Source of the DNA: Streptomyces niger
Lineage (GTDB): Bacteria; Actinomycetota; Actinomycetes; Streptomycetales; Streptomycetaceae
Assembly: GCF_000718305.1 (NCBI RefSeq)
Contig: NZ_JOFQ01000027.1
Span: 1 to 64,000 of the forward strand
Direction: 5' to 3'
DNA length: 64,000 nt
Shown in pieces: positions 16,498-24,685 of the stretch (positions are counted from its first letter, which is position 1; every line of letters starts with the position of its first letter). The notes below the pieces were generated by a model. It did no database searches. It saw nothing but the letters and a program-made list of their open reading frames with translations, and had not been told where the DNA came from. A program made the translations under genes and the position numbers.

Positions 16498-17394
16498 TCA
16501 GTCCCTTTCTCCGCCCGGCTGTCCGTGCGTGGGGCGAGCGGCGTGACGATCTCGCGGAGCGGGGTCGTCCTGTACGAAACCGCCGGGCCGCCCGGGCGCG
16601 GAGGAGCCGGTGTCTTCCGGGCGGCCGGTGTGGCACGGGTTCGTGGGGACGTCAGCCGGAGTCACCGCCAGGAACGCCTGGTTGTCCGCGGCCCGCAGAC
16701 CGGTTTTCCTCAGGCGCAGCGGCCCGAGGATGGGCGTGAACATGTGGTAGCACGACACTGACGAGGGAACTCCCAGAATGCTCGGGGTGTCCACGAAGAA
16801 TGGCAGTTCGCTGCCTAGGTACTGCAGGCCGGCCCGCACCTGTTCGGATTCCACCGCGTCTGCCGGATCGTCACCCACTGAACTGATCGCAGCATTCGTG
16901 TCGCCCACCGCTTGTGGTTTGCCCAGCAGATGGAGGCGGATCATATCGCGGCAGGCGTTCGCGAATTCTCTGTCCTCGCGCAGGGCCTTGTCGATGTCGG
17001 CCCGCAGGCGCTGATAGGCGGGATTATCCTGAAAGTCCGACAGTAGGTGGTCTCCGGGTTGCGGGCCGTCGGACGAGGCGGCGTGGACGGCTTTACGGAT
17101 TCTGCGGCGCACGTCGGTGACGCGTCGGCGAGAACGCCGGCCAACATCCCCCGGATCTCCGCCCTCAGCGCACAGCACGGTGTCTATGTGCAGGTCGGCG
17201 CAGACGATGTCGACGGCCCGGAAGTGTTCCTGCGCCCAGTGCACCAGCACAGTGAGCCGTTCAGCACTGAAATAGCTGTTGTTCGTGCTCACTCCGATCA
17301 GTGCGTGATCGCCACGCCGTCGAATACGGTCGCACCGATCAGTGAAAGGTCGGGTGCGGAAACTCATAGCGGGTAGCGGTGCCTCCACATCCAT
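16498..17394 (-). CDS. tRNA-dependent cyclodipeptide synthase
   Basis: A 298-residue CDPS, which uses two aminoacyl-tRNAs to make a 2,5-diketopiperazine through a Ser-bound intermediate. HALIGVSTNNSYFS carries the nucleophile Ser36; LQYLGSELPFFVDTP carries Tyr192 and Glu196 (AlbC Tyr178/Glu182); SSVSCYHMFTPI carries Tyr216-His217 (AlbC Tyr202-His203). Asn39, Tyr216 and His217 place it in the NYH subfamily, as are AlbC and Rv2275. The C-terminal 50 residues beyond the usual 240 are Pro/Gly/Asp-rich. AGGAGG precedes the start; GTG two codons in is an alternative. It is the first gene of the operon. Confidence 0.92.
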   Translation of the reverse strand: MDVEAPLPAMSFRTRPFTDRCDRIRRRGDHALIGVSTNNSYFSAERLTVLVHWAQEHFRAVDIVCADLHIDTVLCAEGGDPGDVGRRSRRRVTDVRRRIRKAVHAASSDGPQPGDHLLSDFQDNPAYQRLRADIDKALREDREFANACRDMIRLHLLGKPQAVGDTNAAISSVGDDPADAVESEQVRAGLQYLGSELPFFVDTPSILGVPSSVSCYHMFTPILGPLRLRKTGLRAADNQAFLAVTPADVPTNPCHTGRPEDTGSSAPGRPGGFVQDDPAPRDRHAARPTHGQPGGERD

Positions 17395-18307
17395 CCTCCT
17401 GACTGTCGGAAATGAGGTAAGGGAAACAGTCGCCCCTCCGCCCCTGCGGCCTACCCCTTACTAGCGAGCGCGTTACCTTCTGAGCGTTCCCGGAGCCGAC
17501 CCCTGCCGACCTTCCCCCCGCCCAGTTCACCCATTCGGCCTGCACGGATGTTTCCCCGTGACACTCGGGAGCAATAAATACTCCGGCGTGCGTCGGCGCG
17601 TACAAACTTTTCAGCTTAGCGCCGCTTACGAGAATGGCAAGCGGGACAACCTTGTGAATGAAGTGCACCCGAAAAGGTGCACTCCTCATAACGGCAGAGG
17701 AAATGACTCCCTATGGCAAAAGGCCGATCGAGTCGCCGCGCGCTATTCCGAAGTGCCGCCCGTCCACCAGCACGCCCAGATCGCCGCCGTCGAGCGGCTG
17801 TGACGGGCCTGCCGCGCGGGGCGCGGGCGCTCAATGCGGACTTCGGCGGCACCGGACGGCCCACCTGTGAACAGTTGCGTGCGGGGGCGGACGTCACCGG
17901 GATCGACGTATCGGAAGCGATCGTCAGCGTTCTCAAACGCCCGGGTGAGGCCCCTAACGAAGGGCTTTACGGGATGTATCTGCCGCCGCGGTACACGCGC
18001 CAGGCCTTCCCGCGGCACCGCACCGAGCGAGCCGGACTGACGGTCAGGGAGGTCGAGATCCGGCCGGGGACGTCAAGCCGTTCCGCCCGTCCCACATCCT
18101 TTCGGATCACTCCAGGTGCGCGGCCGGAGTCCTAGCCCGAACAGCAGCCGCGGACGGGGCCGCCCAGAGGGCCGTCCAGGGTTGATGGCGGGCGGGGGCT
18201 GGTGGTGCGCGGTGGGCACGACGGTATCGCGCAGGCCCCTCGGCTCGGCGGCGGAAGGATCAAGAACATTTCCGACGGGTATGCCGTTTCTGGCGAAGGA
18301 GGAGTGC
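17395..18307. other. Long low-GC leader region with inverted repeat
   Basis: This 913-base gap separates the divergent cyclodipeptide operon and racemase-like gene. The stretch about 17500-17720 is clearly lower in GC than its surroundings. It contains AGTGCACC-CGAAAA-GGTGCACT at 17662-17683, a perfect 8-bp inverted repeat, a possible operator or RNA hairpin. Apart from the methyltransferase-like relic listed separately, no gene is supported. Confidence 0.5.
17846..18060 (+). pseudogene. Possible methyltransferase relic
   Basis: One frame reads GGTGRPTCEQLRAGADVTGIDVSEAIVSV, which resembles motif I plus the ribose-binding segment of a class I methyltransferase, followed shortly by RAGLTVREVEIRPGT, like the C-terminal end of such enzymes. 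The middle is absent and no start is supported. If correct, a methyltransferase next to the cyclodipeptide genes has been lost by deletion. Confidence 0.35.
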
Positions 18308-19021
18308 ATGCGGCTGACAGTGGTGTTGCCGGGCTTCGCGGAGCATGTCGCGACGGTACGGGAAGAAGTCGGAGCTTGGGCCGGACACGGTGTGGGAGTC
18401 GACGTGGTGGCGGCCGCCGTGCCGGATGAGATGTCTGCCTCGCGCTACGGTCTGGCTGCCGCCGGGCCCGCCATCCTTGCCGAGGTGGTGCGCGCTGCCC
18501 ACAGTGGTAGCGACGGCGTAATGATCGACTGTGCGGCTGAACCAGTGGTCCACGCCGCCCGTGAAGTGGTTGATGTGCCCGTGGTGGGCGGGCTTTTGCC
18601 GGCGCTGCACGTAGCGATGAATCTTGGGCTGCGGGTGGGCGTGCTGACCACGCTGCCGAGCGCCGCGTCCGTCTTCCGCCAGCTGCTGGCCCAGGAAGGG
18701 GTGTCCGGGCGCTGTCGTGTCCTCACGGTGCCGTTTGGGTCCGGGGAATCGGGGTTCGAGAAAGAAGCGTTGGTGCGTGCGCTGAACGCCGGAGCGGTTC
18801 AGGCAGTCACATCCGACGAGGCTGACGTGTTGGTGTTGAGCTGCACCGGTCTTTCGGGGGCGACGCGCGCCGTGCAAGACCACCTGGCCGAACGTGGCCC
18901 GTTCGTCCCGGTAGTGGATCTCACCGGGGCGGCGCTGATGCTCCTGGAGAGCATGGTGCGGCTCGGTGTGCACCCCAGCCGGACCGCTTACTCATCCGTC
19001 GCCGCACCTGAAGGCTGGTAG
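18308..19021 (+). CDS. Asp/Glu/hydantoin racemase-like protein
   Basis: A 237-residue protein of the aspartate/glutamate/hydantoin racemase superfamily. Two catalytic cysteines are visible, in VMIDCAAEP and in VLVLSCTGLSG, plus the Gly-rich VGGLLPALHVA segment. These enzymes invert a carbon next to a carbonyl with a two-cysteine, cofactor-free mechanism. ATG at 18308 has a strong AAGGAGGAG site. It is divergent from the cyclodipeptide operon; epimerising a diketopiperazine is a reasonable but unproven role. Confidence 0.82.
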   Translation: MRLTVVLPGFAEHVATVREEVGAWAGHGVGVDVVAAAVPDEMSASRYGLAAAGPAILAEVVRAAHSGSDGVMIDCAAEPVVHAAREVVDVPVVGGLLPALHVAMNLGLRVGVLTTLPSAASVFRQLLAQEGVSGRCRVLTVPFGSGESGFEKEALVRALNAGAVQAVTSDEADVLVLSCTGLSGATRAVQDHLAERGPFVPVVDLTGAALMLLESMVRLGVHPSRTAYSSVAAPEGW

Positions 19022-19184
19022 GGGCCACTCGGGGCCGCAGCCCCTCTGCTGCCTGCGGACTGCCGGGTGTGGGTGACATGCCAAGCCAATCGTTCATGGG
19101 TGTGGATCCTCTCGGGGGAATGATTGACCTGGGCAGACGCTAAGCGGTGGTGTCGGGGCGGGGGCTTGCTTCCACCGTGTTGGG

Positions 19185-19721
19185 GTGGAGGTGGGGCGCC
19201 ATGGTGTCTTTGCCGGAGGACTCGAGGCGCGGGAGGTCGCGGCCCGGCGCAGCGTCGAGGAACTTCCGTCCGAGATGGCGGAGTTGGCGCTGATGCTGGA
19301 GGTGGCTCAGGAGGATCTGTCGCGGTGGGAGATCACGCGGGAGACGGTCACGAAGGCGCTGGCTGAGCTGTCGGCCGCGGAGCCGGACAGCGATGCAGAT
19401 GTGCCGGTGGAGCCTGCACAGAAGTCCCAGCCGCACGGGGCCGGCGTGGTGATGGTCCCGCCGTGGCGGGAGGGCCTGGAGGCGAAGGTGTTGCCGGATG
19501 TCTACCGGGACATCATGGAAGCGCTGGCGGACGCGCCGGGCCCGTTGCAGGCCAAGCAGGTCGTGCCGCGGATCGGGCTGTCCGCGACGGCCGGGAAGAT
19601 CGAGGGGACGCGGGCCAAGCTCAAGCGGTTGGTGGAGCGGGGCTGGCTGGCCGAGGACGCGCCGGGACGTTTCGCCCTCGCCCGCCGTGATGCGGTCACC
19701 GGCCCCCTCAACCCCCGGTGA
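19185..19721 (+). CDS. Conserved Streptomyces protein next to transposase relic
   Basis: A 178-residue acidic protein with an N-terminal coiled-coil-like part ([20 protein letters not shown]) and a C-terminal winged-helix-like part ([20 protein letters not shown], then [18 protein letters not shown] and APGRFAL). It looks like a DNA-binding protein; similar proteins occur in Streptomyces, often near mobile DNA. It lies 160 bases before a transposase relic. The start codon is uncertain (GTG 19185 or 19191). Confidence 0.5.
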   Translation: MEVGRHGVFAGGLEAREVAARRSVEELPSEMAELALMLEVAQEDLSRWEITRETVTKALAELSAAEPDSDADVPVEPAQKSQPHGAGVVMVPPWREGLEAKVLPDVYRDIMEALADAPGPLQAKQVVPRIGLSATAGKIEGTRAKLKRLVERGWLAEDAPGRFALARRDAVTGPLNPR

Positions 19722-19879
19722 CCAAGGGGCTCTTCCTCGTAGATTCGACGGTGCCAACCAAACCGAATCGCAAGAAGAACCGAAGAAGAGCCCGCACCCG
19801 CCCCGCGTCGGCCGTACGACATCATCCATCCGCCCGGCGGCCGCGGCCAGGACCGACCACCCAGGCCAGGCCCGAAAGC

Positions 19880-20336
19880 GGCACAGAAATGGTGCACTGC
19901 CTCGCTGATCCACCCGCCGGAGCAGGTCATCGCCGATGCGTTCGCCCAGGCCGAGGCCCGCGACCCGGACCATCTGCGGGACTGGGTCATGCTCGTCGAC
20001 GGCGCCCGCCATCAACTCGACCTGATCCAGGCCGAAGCCGCTCGCCGCGGCGTCCGCCTGCACAGTCTGCTCGACTTCGTGCACGTCGCCGAGTACTGCT
20101 GGACCGCCGCGCACGCCTTCCCCCCGGCCGGCAGCCGCGAGGCCGAGATTTGGGCCGCGGACAAACTCACCGCGATCCTCGCCGGACACGCCGCCCGCGC
20201 CGCGGCCGAAACGGCGCCGACGCCGTCCTCGAACTCCGCGCCCTGATCACCAACGGCGACTTCGACGACTACTGGACCTTCCACGCAGCCCGCGAGCATC
20301 GACGCCTCTACCCAAGCGCCGACCAGCAGAAAAAGA
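19880..20336 (+). pseudogene. ISKra4-family transposase relic (copy B)
   Basis: One frame reads [57 protein letters not shown] and [18 protein letters not shown], the central core of ISKra4-type transposases. After a frame break near 20215 it continues as [20 protein letters not shown]. The N-terminal third and about 100 central residues are missing. It is opposite in orientation to copy A and nearly identical to it over shared parts. Confidence 0.78.
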
Positions 20337-20802
20337 CGGAGACCAGACGGCAACGCAGCCGGGCCGTCGAGCCGAGTACGGCTCGGGGCCCGGGTCCGTC
20401 GGGCCCGCCGCCTCGTCCGCGATCGTCGCCGCCAGCGGACGGCCGGTGAGCGGAGCGATCAAACCGGCCAGGTAGGCGGCGTCGAGGCGGTCGTCCTCGC
20501 TACCACTGCGGGAGGCTGGGTACAGAGTTCACTGACGCGCCGCGCTTCGTCGTACTCCCCTTGCAGCGTGAGCGCCACGCCCAGGGACCACTCCGTCGGG
20601 GTACTCCTCGGCCACCTGCCGGGCGTGCATCGCGCGTGGGCCAGTTCGCCGTCGCGGCCGAGGAGAGTGCTGTGCTCTTCAAGAGAGGGCGACCCCGGGG
20701 GCCTCGGGGTCCCGGTCAGCCGTTGCCTTACGGCAGGGCGCGCCCCTTCCGGGGCCCTCCGCGCCCCCTTCGTCGTCGGCATGAACGCGTTCTTCGTTCG
20801 AC
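20337..20802 (-). other. Gene fragments of uncertain origin
   Basis: Between the transposase relic and the sigK promoter no intact gene is seen. Minus-strand translation gives two protein-like stretches. About 20378-20505 reads [21 protein letters not shown] followed by [10 protein letters not shown], family unknown. About 20520-20690 mixes LTLQGEYDEARRVSEL with AMHARQVAEEYPDGV in another frame, resembling a tetratricopeptide-repeat protein with frameshifts. They are probably relics of genes broken by the mobile element. Confidence 0.35.
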
Positions 20803-20831
20803 GACCAATCCGGTCGGGTCTCGGCTCCGAA
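20803..20831 (+). promoter_or_regulatory. SigK-type promoter of sigK-rskA
   Basis: GACCAATCCGG, ten bases, then GCTCCGAA. The same 29-bp arrangement occurs before the two other operons of this module (26812-26840 and 29329-29357, minus strand). The -35-like CCAATCC and -10-like CCGAA elements resemble the CCATCC/CGAAT-type motif described for M. tuberculosis SigK. It indicates autoregulation of sigK. Confidence 0.8.
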
Positions 20832-20920
20832 GAAAGGACGTGGGAGACATCTGCGTGTCCGGACGGCGTGCTGACCGGAACGAAGGTGTGATGTGAGGCA
20901 GCACCGAGCGAAGGAGCGCA

Positions 20921-21511
20921 ATGGAAGCGCCAGGGGTAGGGAGAGCGCCGGGACCCCGGCCGGCCGGGCCGGATGCGGAAGCGTTGCTGACCGCGGTGGC
21001 GCTCGGCGACCAGGAGGCGTTCGGGCAGCTGTATGACCTGGTGAGCGGGCCGGTGCTGGGACTGGTGACGCGGGTACTGCGGGATCCGGGGCAATCCGAG
21101 GAGGTCGCTCAGGAGGTGCTCGTCGAGGTCTGGCGCAGTGCGGCCCGCTTCCGCCCGGACAAGGGCAGCGCGATGACGTGGGTACTGACGATGGCGCACC
21201 GGCGTGCGGTGGACCGGGTACGGGCGTCGCAGGCCAGGACCGAGCGGGAGAGCAAGGCGGCGCTGCTGGAGCGCACTCCGGCCTATGACGAGGTGAGTGA
21301 GCAGGTGGAGGCGCGGCTGGAGGGCCAGCGGGTCCGCCGGTGTCTGGGTGCGCTCACCGAGCGGCAGCGCGAGTCGGTGACGCTGGCCTACTACCGCGGC
21401 TTGACCTATCGGGAGGTGGCGCAGTTGCTGGCGCTGCCGTTGGGTACCGTCAAGACTCGGTTGCGGGACGGGTTGATCCGGCTGCGCGACTGCCTGGGGG
21501 TGACGGCATGA
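20921..21511 (+). CDS. sigK: ECF sigma factor SigK
   Basis: A 196-residue extracytoplasmic-function sigma factor. Region 2 spans about 25-95 (QEAFGQLYDLV, QSEEVAQEVLVEVWRSA, GSAMTWVLTMAHRRAVDRVR) and region 4 about 138-190 (ALTERQRESVTLAYYRGLTY followed by REVAQLLALPLGTVKTRLRDGL). It directs RNA polymerase to the promoters that share the 29-bp motif. Its stop overlaps the rskA start (ATGA), so the sigma and anti-sigma are translationally coupled. Confidence 0.92.
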   Translation: MEAPGVGRAPGPRPAGPDAEALLTAVALGDQEAFGQLYDLVSGPVLGLVTRVLRDPGQSEEVAQEVLVEVWRSAARFRPDKGSAMTWVLTMAHRRAVDRVRASQARTERESKAALLERTPAYDEVSEQVEARLEGQRVRRCLGALTERQRESVTLAYYRGLTYREVAQLLALPLGTVKTRLRDGLIRLRDCLGVTA

Positions 21512-22251
21512 ACGACGCCGATCTGCACACGGCGACCGGAGCGTATGTGCTCAATGCTCTTCCGGAGGAGGAGCGTATCCGCTTCGAACATCATCTGCGG
21601 GACTGCGCGGCCTGCCGGCAGGAGGTCGCGGAGCTGTCCGCCACGGCCGCGCGCCTCGGGCAGGCCGTGGCCGCGGTGCCGCCGCCGGAGTTGAAGGACC
21701 GCGTGCTGCACCACATCGCCACGGTGCGCCAGGAGCCGCCCCCGGTGAGTGGTGACCGCTTCTCCGGGCGGGTGCGGCGGCGTTCGCTGCCCCGTCTGGC
21801 GCTGGCCGCGTGTCTTGCCGCCGCGGTGGCGTTCGGTGGGGTCGCGGTCTGGCAGCATCAGGAGGCCCGGGAGGCGCGCTCGGCGGCGCAGCAGCAGGCG
21901 GCGGAGCTGGCGGCGGTGCTGGCCGCGCCCGACGCCCGGGTGACGACCGGCAAGCTCAGCGACGGCGGCAGCGGTACGGTCGTGGTCTCGCGCGCACAGA
22001 ACCGTGCGGCCTTCGTCGCCTCCGGCCTGGCCGACCCGCCCGGCGACAAGGTCTACCAGCTGTGGTTCAACGACGGCGGGAGGATGCGTGCGGCGGGTAC
22101 GTTCCACCCTGCCCGCGGTGCGACCGCCACGTTGCTGGACGGGGACCTGGGCAAGGCCAGCGGTATGGGGGTGACGGTGGAGCCGGCCGGCGGCTCGCGG
22201 CAGCCCACCACCCGGCCGGTCGCGCTGATGGACTTCCCGGCCCGTACGTGA
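21508..22251 (+). CDS. rskA: Anti-sigma-K factor RskA
   Basis: A 247-residue single-pass membrane anti-sigma factor. The N-terminal cytosolic domain (about 1-60) holds a zinc-binding HHLRDCAACRQEV motif (H-x3-C-x2-C). One transmembrane helix follows at about 95-112 (LPRLALAACLAAAVAFGGVAV) and an extracytoplasmic RskA domain with GDKVYQLWFNDGGRMRAAG. It holds SigK inactive at the membrane until released, in relatives by regulated proteolysis. It begins on the ATGA overlap with sigK. Confidence 0.92.
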   Translation: MNDADLHTATGAYVLNALPEEERIRFEHHLRDCAACRQEVAELSATAARLGQAVAAVPPPELKDRVLHHIATVRQEPPPVSGDRFSGRVRRRSLPRLALAACLAAAVAFGGVAVWQHQEAREARSAAQQQAAELAAVLAAPDARVTTGKLSDGGSGTVVVSRAQNRAAFVASGLADPPGDKVYQLWFNDGGRMRAAGTFHPARGATATLLDGDLGKASGMGVTVEPAGGSRQPTTRPVALMDFPART

Positions 22252-22257
22252 GGCAGG

Positions 22258-22345
22258 GCCCGACACCCGACACCCGACACCTGATATCCGACAGCGGCCA
22301 ACGGTCAACGGCTGACGGTCAACGGCTGACTGGCAACGGTCAACG
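22258..22345. repeat. Short tandem repeats after rskA
   Basis: Copies of GACACCC (7 bp) are followed by three copies of a unit built on CAACGGTCAACGGCTGAC. They lie directly between the rskA stop and the following hairpin. Confidence 0.7.
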
Positions 22346-22352
22346 GCTGACT

Positions 22353-22378
22353 GGCGCCGGCGTACTGCTGCCGGCGCC
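22353..22378. terminator. Hairpin between convergent rskA and DUF1295 genes
   Basis: GGCGCCGGC and GCCGGCGCC form a perfect 9-bp stem with an 8-base loop. It is placed to end transcription from both sides of the SigK module. Confidence 0.55.
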
Positions 22379-22465
22379 CGTCAAGCTGTCCCGCGCCTCC
22401 CACGCCCGAGGCCGGCCGGGCAGTACCGGGGGGTACCGGCGTGGTACCGGGGCGGCACCGGACTG

Positions 22466-23380
22466 TCAGCGGCGAGGTGCTCGTGTCCGTGTCCGTGTCC
22501 GTGCGCGTGCGCGTGCGCGTGCGCGTGCGCGCAGGCCAGGTGGCACGGGGAAGAATCCACTGGTGCGGGCCGCGTACTCGGCGTACCCCGGTCGGCCCGC
22601 CATGTGCCGCTCCAGCAGGGCCTTGCCGCTGCCCCGGGTCAGCAGGAAGGACATGACCACGGGCGCGAGGACGGTGGCGGCGGCCACCGACAGGTCGCCG
22701 CAGGCGAAGAGGAACAGCCCCCACCAGACGCAGAAGTCGCCGAAGTAGTTCGGATGCCGGGTCCACGCCCACAGACCGCGGTCCATGATCTTTCCCCGGT
22801 TGGCCGGGTCCGCGGCGAAACGGGCGAGCTGGTGGTCGCCGACGGCTTCGAAGACCAGGCCGACCAGCCACGATGCCACCCCCACGGCGATGAGCGCGTC
22901 GGGCGCTGCGCGGATGTACTGGGCGGCCTGGACGGGCAGCGAGACCAGCCAGACGAGGGCGGCCTGCAGCAGGTAGACCATGCGGAAGGCGTAGGCGTTG
23001 CGGTTGCCGGGCGCCTTGGCCAGCAGCTTCTCGTACCGCGGGTCCTCGCCCCTGCCCCGGCCGCGCCGGGCGATGTGGCCGGCCAGGCGCAGTCCCCAGA
23101 CCACGGTCAGCGTGGTGACCAGCAGCCGTCGGCCGGCGTTCCCCTCGCCGGCCGACATGCCGTACGTGGTCAGTGCCACCGCGGCGAACGCCAGGCCCCA
23201 GGCGACGTCCACGATGCGGTGCCGGCCCCGGCGCAGTGCCACGGCGAACGTACCGAGCAGGACCGCGAGCGCCGCGCCCGCCGCCACCGCCAGGTTGACG
23301 GCGAAGGCGCGCCACGCGAACGGGGCCGGTGCGCCTGCGGCGTACGGCAGGACGAGCACGGCGTGTGTCGCCGGAGTCAT
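22466..23380 (-). CDS. DUF1295 membrane protein (steroid 5-alpha-reductase-like)
   Basis: A 304-residue polytopic membrane protein with about seven hydrophobic segments. The C-terminal half carries the DUF1295 signature: GLWAWTRHPNYFGDFCVWWGL and ERHMAGRPGYAEYAARTSGFFP, as in Rv0446c and in methyl/5-alpha-reductase-like enzymes. It is the last gene of the SigK-controlled operon and its ATG overlaps the previous stop (ATGA). The final 20 residues, an Arg-Ala then Arg-Thr run, are encoded by a hexanucleotide repeat and are not part of the family. Confidence 0.85.
   Translation of the reverse strand: MTPATHAVLVLPYAAGAPAPFAWRAFAVNLAVAAGAALAVLLGTFAVALRRGRHRIVDVAWGLAFAAVALTTYGMSAGEGNAGRRLLVTTLTVVWGLRLAGHIARRGRGRGEDPRYEKLLAKAPGNRNAYAFRMVYLLQAALVWLVSLPVQAAQYIRAAPDALIAVGVASWLVGLVFEAVGDHQLARFAADPANRGKIMDRGLWAWTRHPNYFGDFCVWWGLFLFACGDLSVAAATVLAPVVMSFLLTRGSGKALLERHMAGRPGYAEYAARTSGFFPVPPGLRARARARARARTRTRTRAPRR
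22478..22535. repeat. In-frame hexanucleotide microsatellite
   Basis: About three copies of GTGTCC followed by five copies of GTGCGC on the plus strand. They encode the repetitive tail of the DUF1295 protein on the minus strand; six-base units keep the frame whatever the copy number. Confidence 0.85.
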
Positions 23381-24685
23381 CGGCCCAGTCCCTCGTGGGT
23401 CAGCTGGATCTGGTGCACGTCGATGTAGCCGGAGCGGAAGCCGGCCTCGGAATAGGCGAGGTAGAAGGCCCACATGCGGCGGAAGACGGCGTCGAAACCC
23501 AGCTCGGCCACCGCGCTCTCCCGCGCCGTGAAGCGCTCCCGCCACAGCCGGAGGGTCTCGGCGTAGTGCGCGCCGTAGGCCGTGCGGTCCCGTATGCCCA
23601 GCCCGGCGGCTCGGGCGTGGTGTGCGATGGCCGTCACGGAGGGCAGCATGCCGCCGGGGAAGATGTACTTCTGGATCCAGGTGTGGGTGTTGCGGGTCGC
23701 CCGCATCCGGTCGTGCGGCATGGTGATCGCCTGCAGGGCGATGCGGCCGCCGGGCAGCAGCCTTCGGGCGAGGGTGGCGAAGTACTGGGGCCAGTACTCC
23801 GCGCCGACCGCCTCGATCATCTCCACACTCACGACGGCGTCGAACTGCCCGCGCACGTCCCGGTAGTCGCACAGTTCGACGACGGCCCGCCCCCTCGTGG
23901 CCGGCCGCGCGGATGCGCGCCAGCGCCAGGTCTCGCTGCTCGGCCGAGAGCGTGACCGAGTGGACGTGGCAGCCGCGCGCGGCGGCGCGGACGGCCAGTT
24001 CGCCCCAGCCGGTGCCGATCTCCAGCAGCCGGGTGCCGGGGCCCGCACCGGCCAGGTCCAGCAGCTGATCGATCTTCGCCCGCTGCGCCCCGGCCAGCCC
24101 CTCCCAGCGGGCGGGCAGAGCGTCGAAGACGGCCGAGGAATAGGTGAGTGTGTCGTCCAGGAAGAGGGCGAAGAGGTCGTTGGACAGGTCGTAGTGGTGG
24201 TGGATGTTGGCGCGTGCCCCGTCGTGGGTGTTGCGCTGGCCGACCGGTTGCCGCAGTGCCCAGAAACGGCGCAGACGTTGCAGTGCGGCGGGGACGAGGG
24301 TGGTGACGTGGTCGGCGAAGACCTGCAACACGCCCACCAGGTCCTCGGCCTCCCACTCCCCCGCCATGTAGGACTCGCCGAAGCCGGTGAGGCCTCTGGC
24401 GGCGATACGCCGGAAGAAGGCGTCGGGGGCCCGCACCGTGAGCACCGGACCGCCGAGGCCGAGTCGTTCGTGGGCGAATCGTATGGGGGCGAGCCGTTCG
24501 TCGGTGAGGGGGGCGAGTCGTTCGTGGGGGCCCAGGTGCACGGTGAGCGGCAGCCGGGCCAGGGCGCGCCGTACGAGGCGTTCGGCCACCGCCCCGCGGG
24601 CGGCGGAGCAGGGCGGCAGCGCGGCGACATCGGGCCACCGCTCGGCGTCGACGGCCGCGGTGGTGGGAATCGTGGGGCTGGTCAC
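23377..24685 (-). pseudogene. Cyclopropane-fatty-acyl-phospholipid synthase-like gene with frameshift
   Basis: Homologous to UfaA1/CFA synthase, which methylenates unsaturated acyl chains with SAM. The first frame, from GTG 24685, encodes the normal N-terminal part with NIHHHYDLSNDLFALFLDDTLT and the SAM loop LLEIGTGWGELAVRAA. After a run of five G on the coding strand (plus-strand C at 23890-23894) the family sequence moves to another frame: VVELCDYRDV, VSVEMIEAVGAEYWPQYF, YIFPGGMLPS and YIDVHQIQLTHEGLGR. Removing one base from that run restores a full-length protein. It may be a true mutation or a sequence error. The gene sits between DUF1365 and DUF1295 genes with GTGA and ATGA overlaps. 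Confidence 0.8.

Noticed and set aside
22466..24685. Genuine CFA synthase-DUF1295 fusion protein
   Set aside because: The C-terminal CFA-synthase motifs are in another frame, so the long frame runs out-of-frame through that part; treated as a frameshift with chance read-through.
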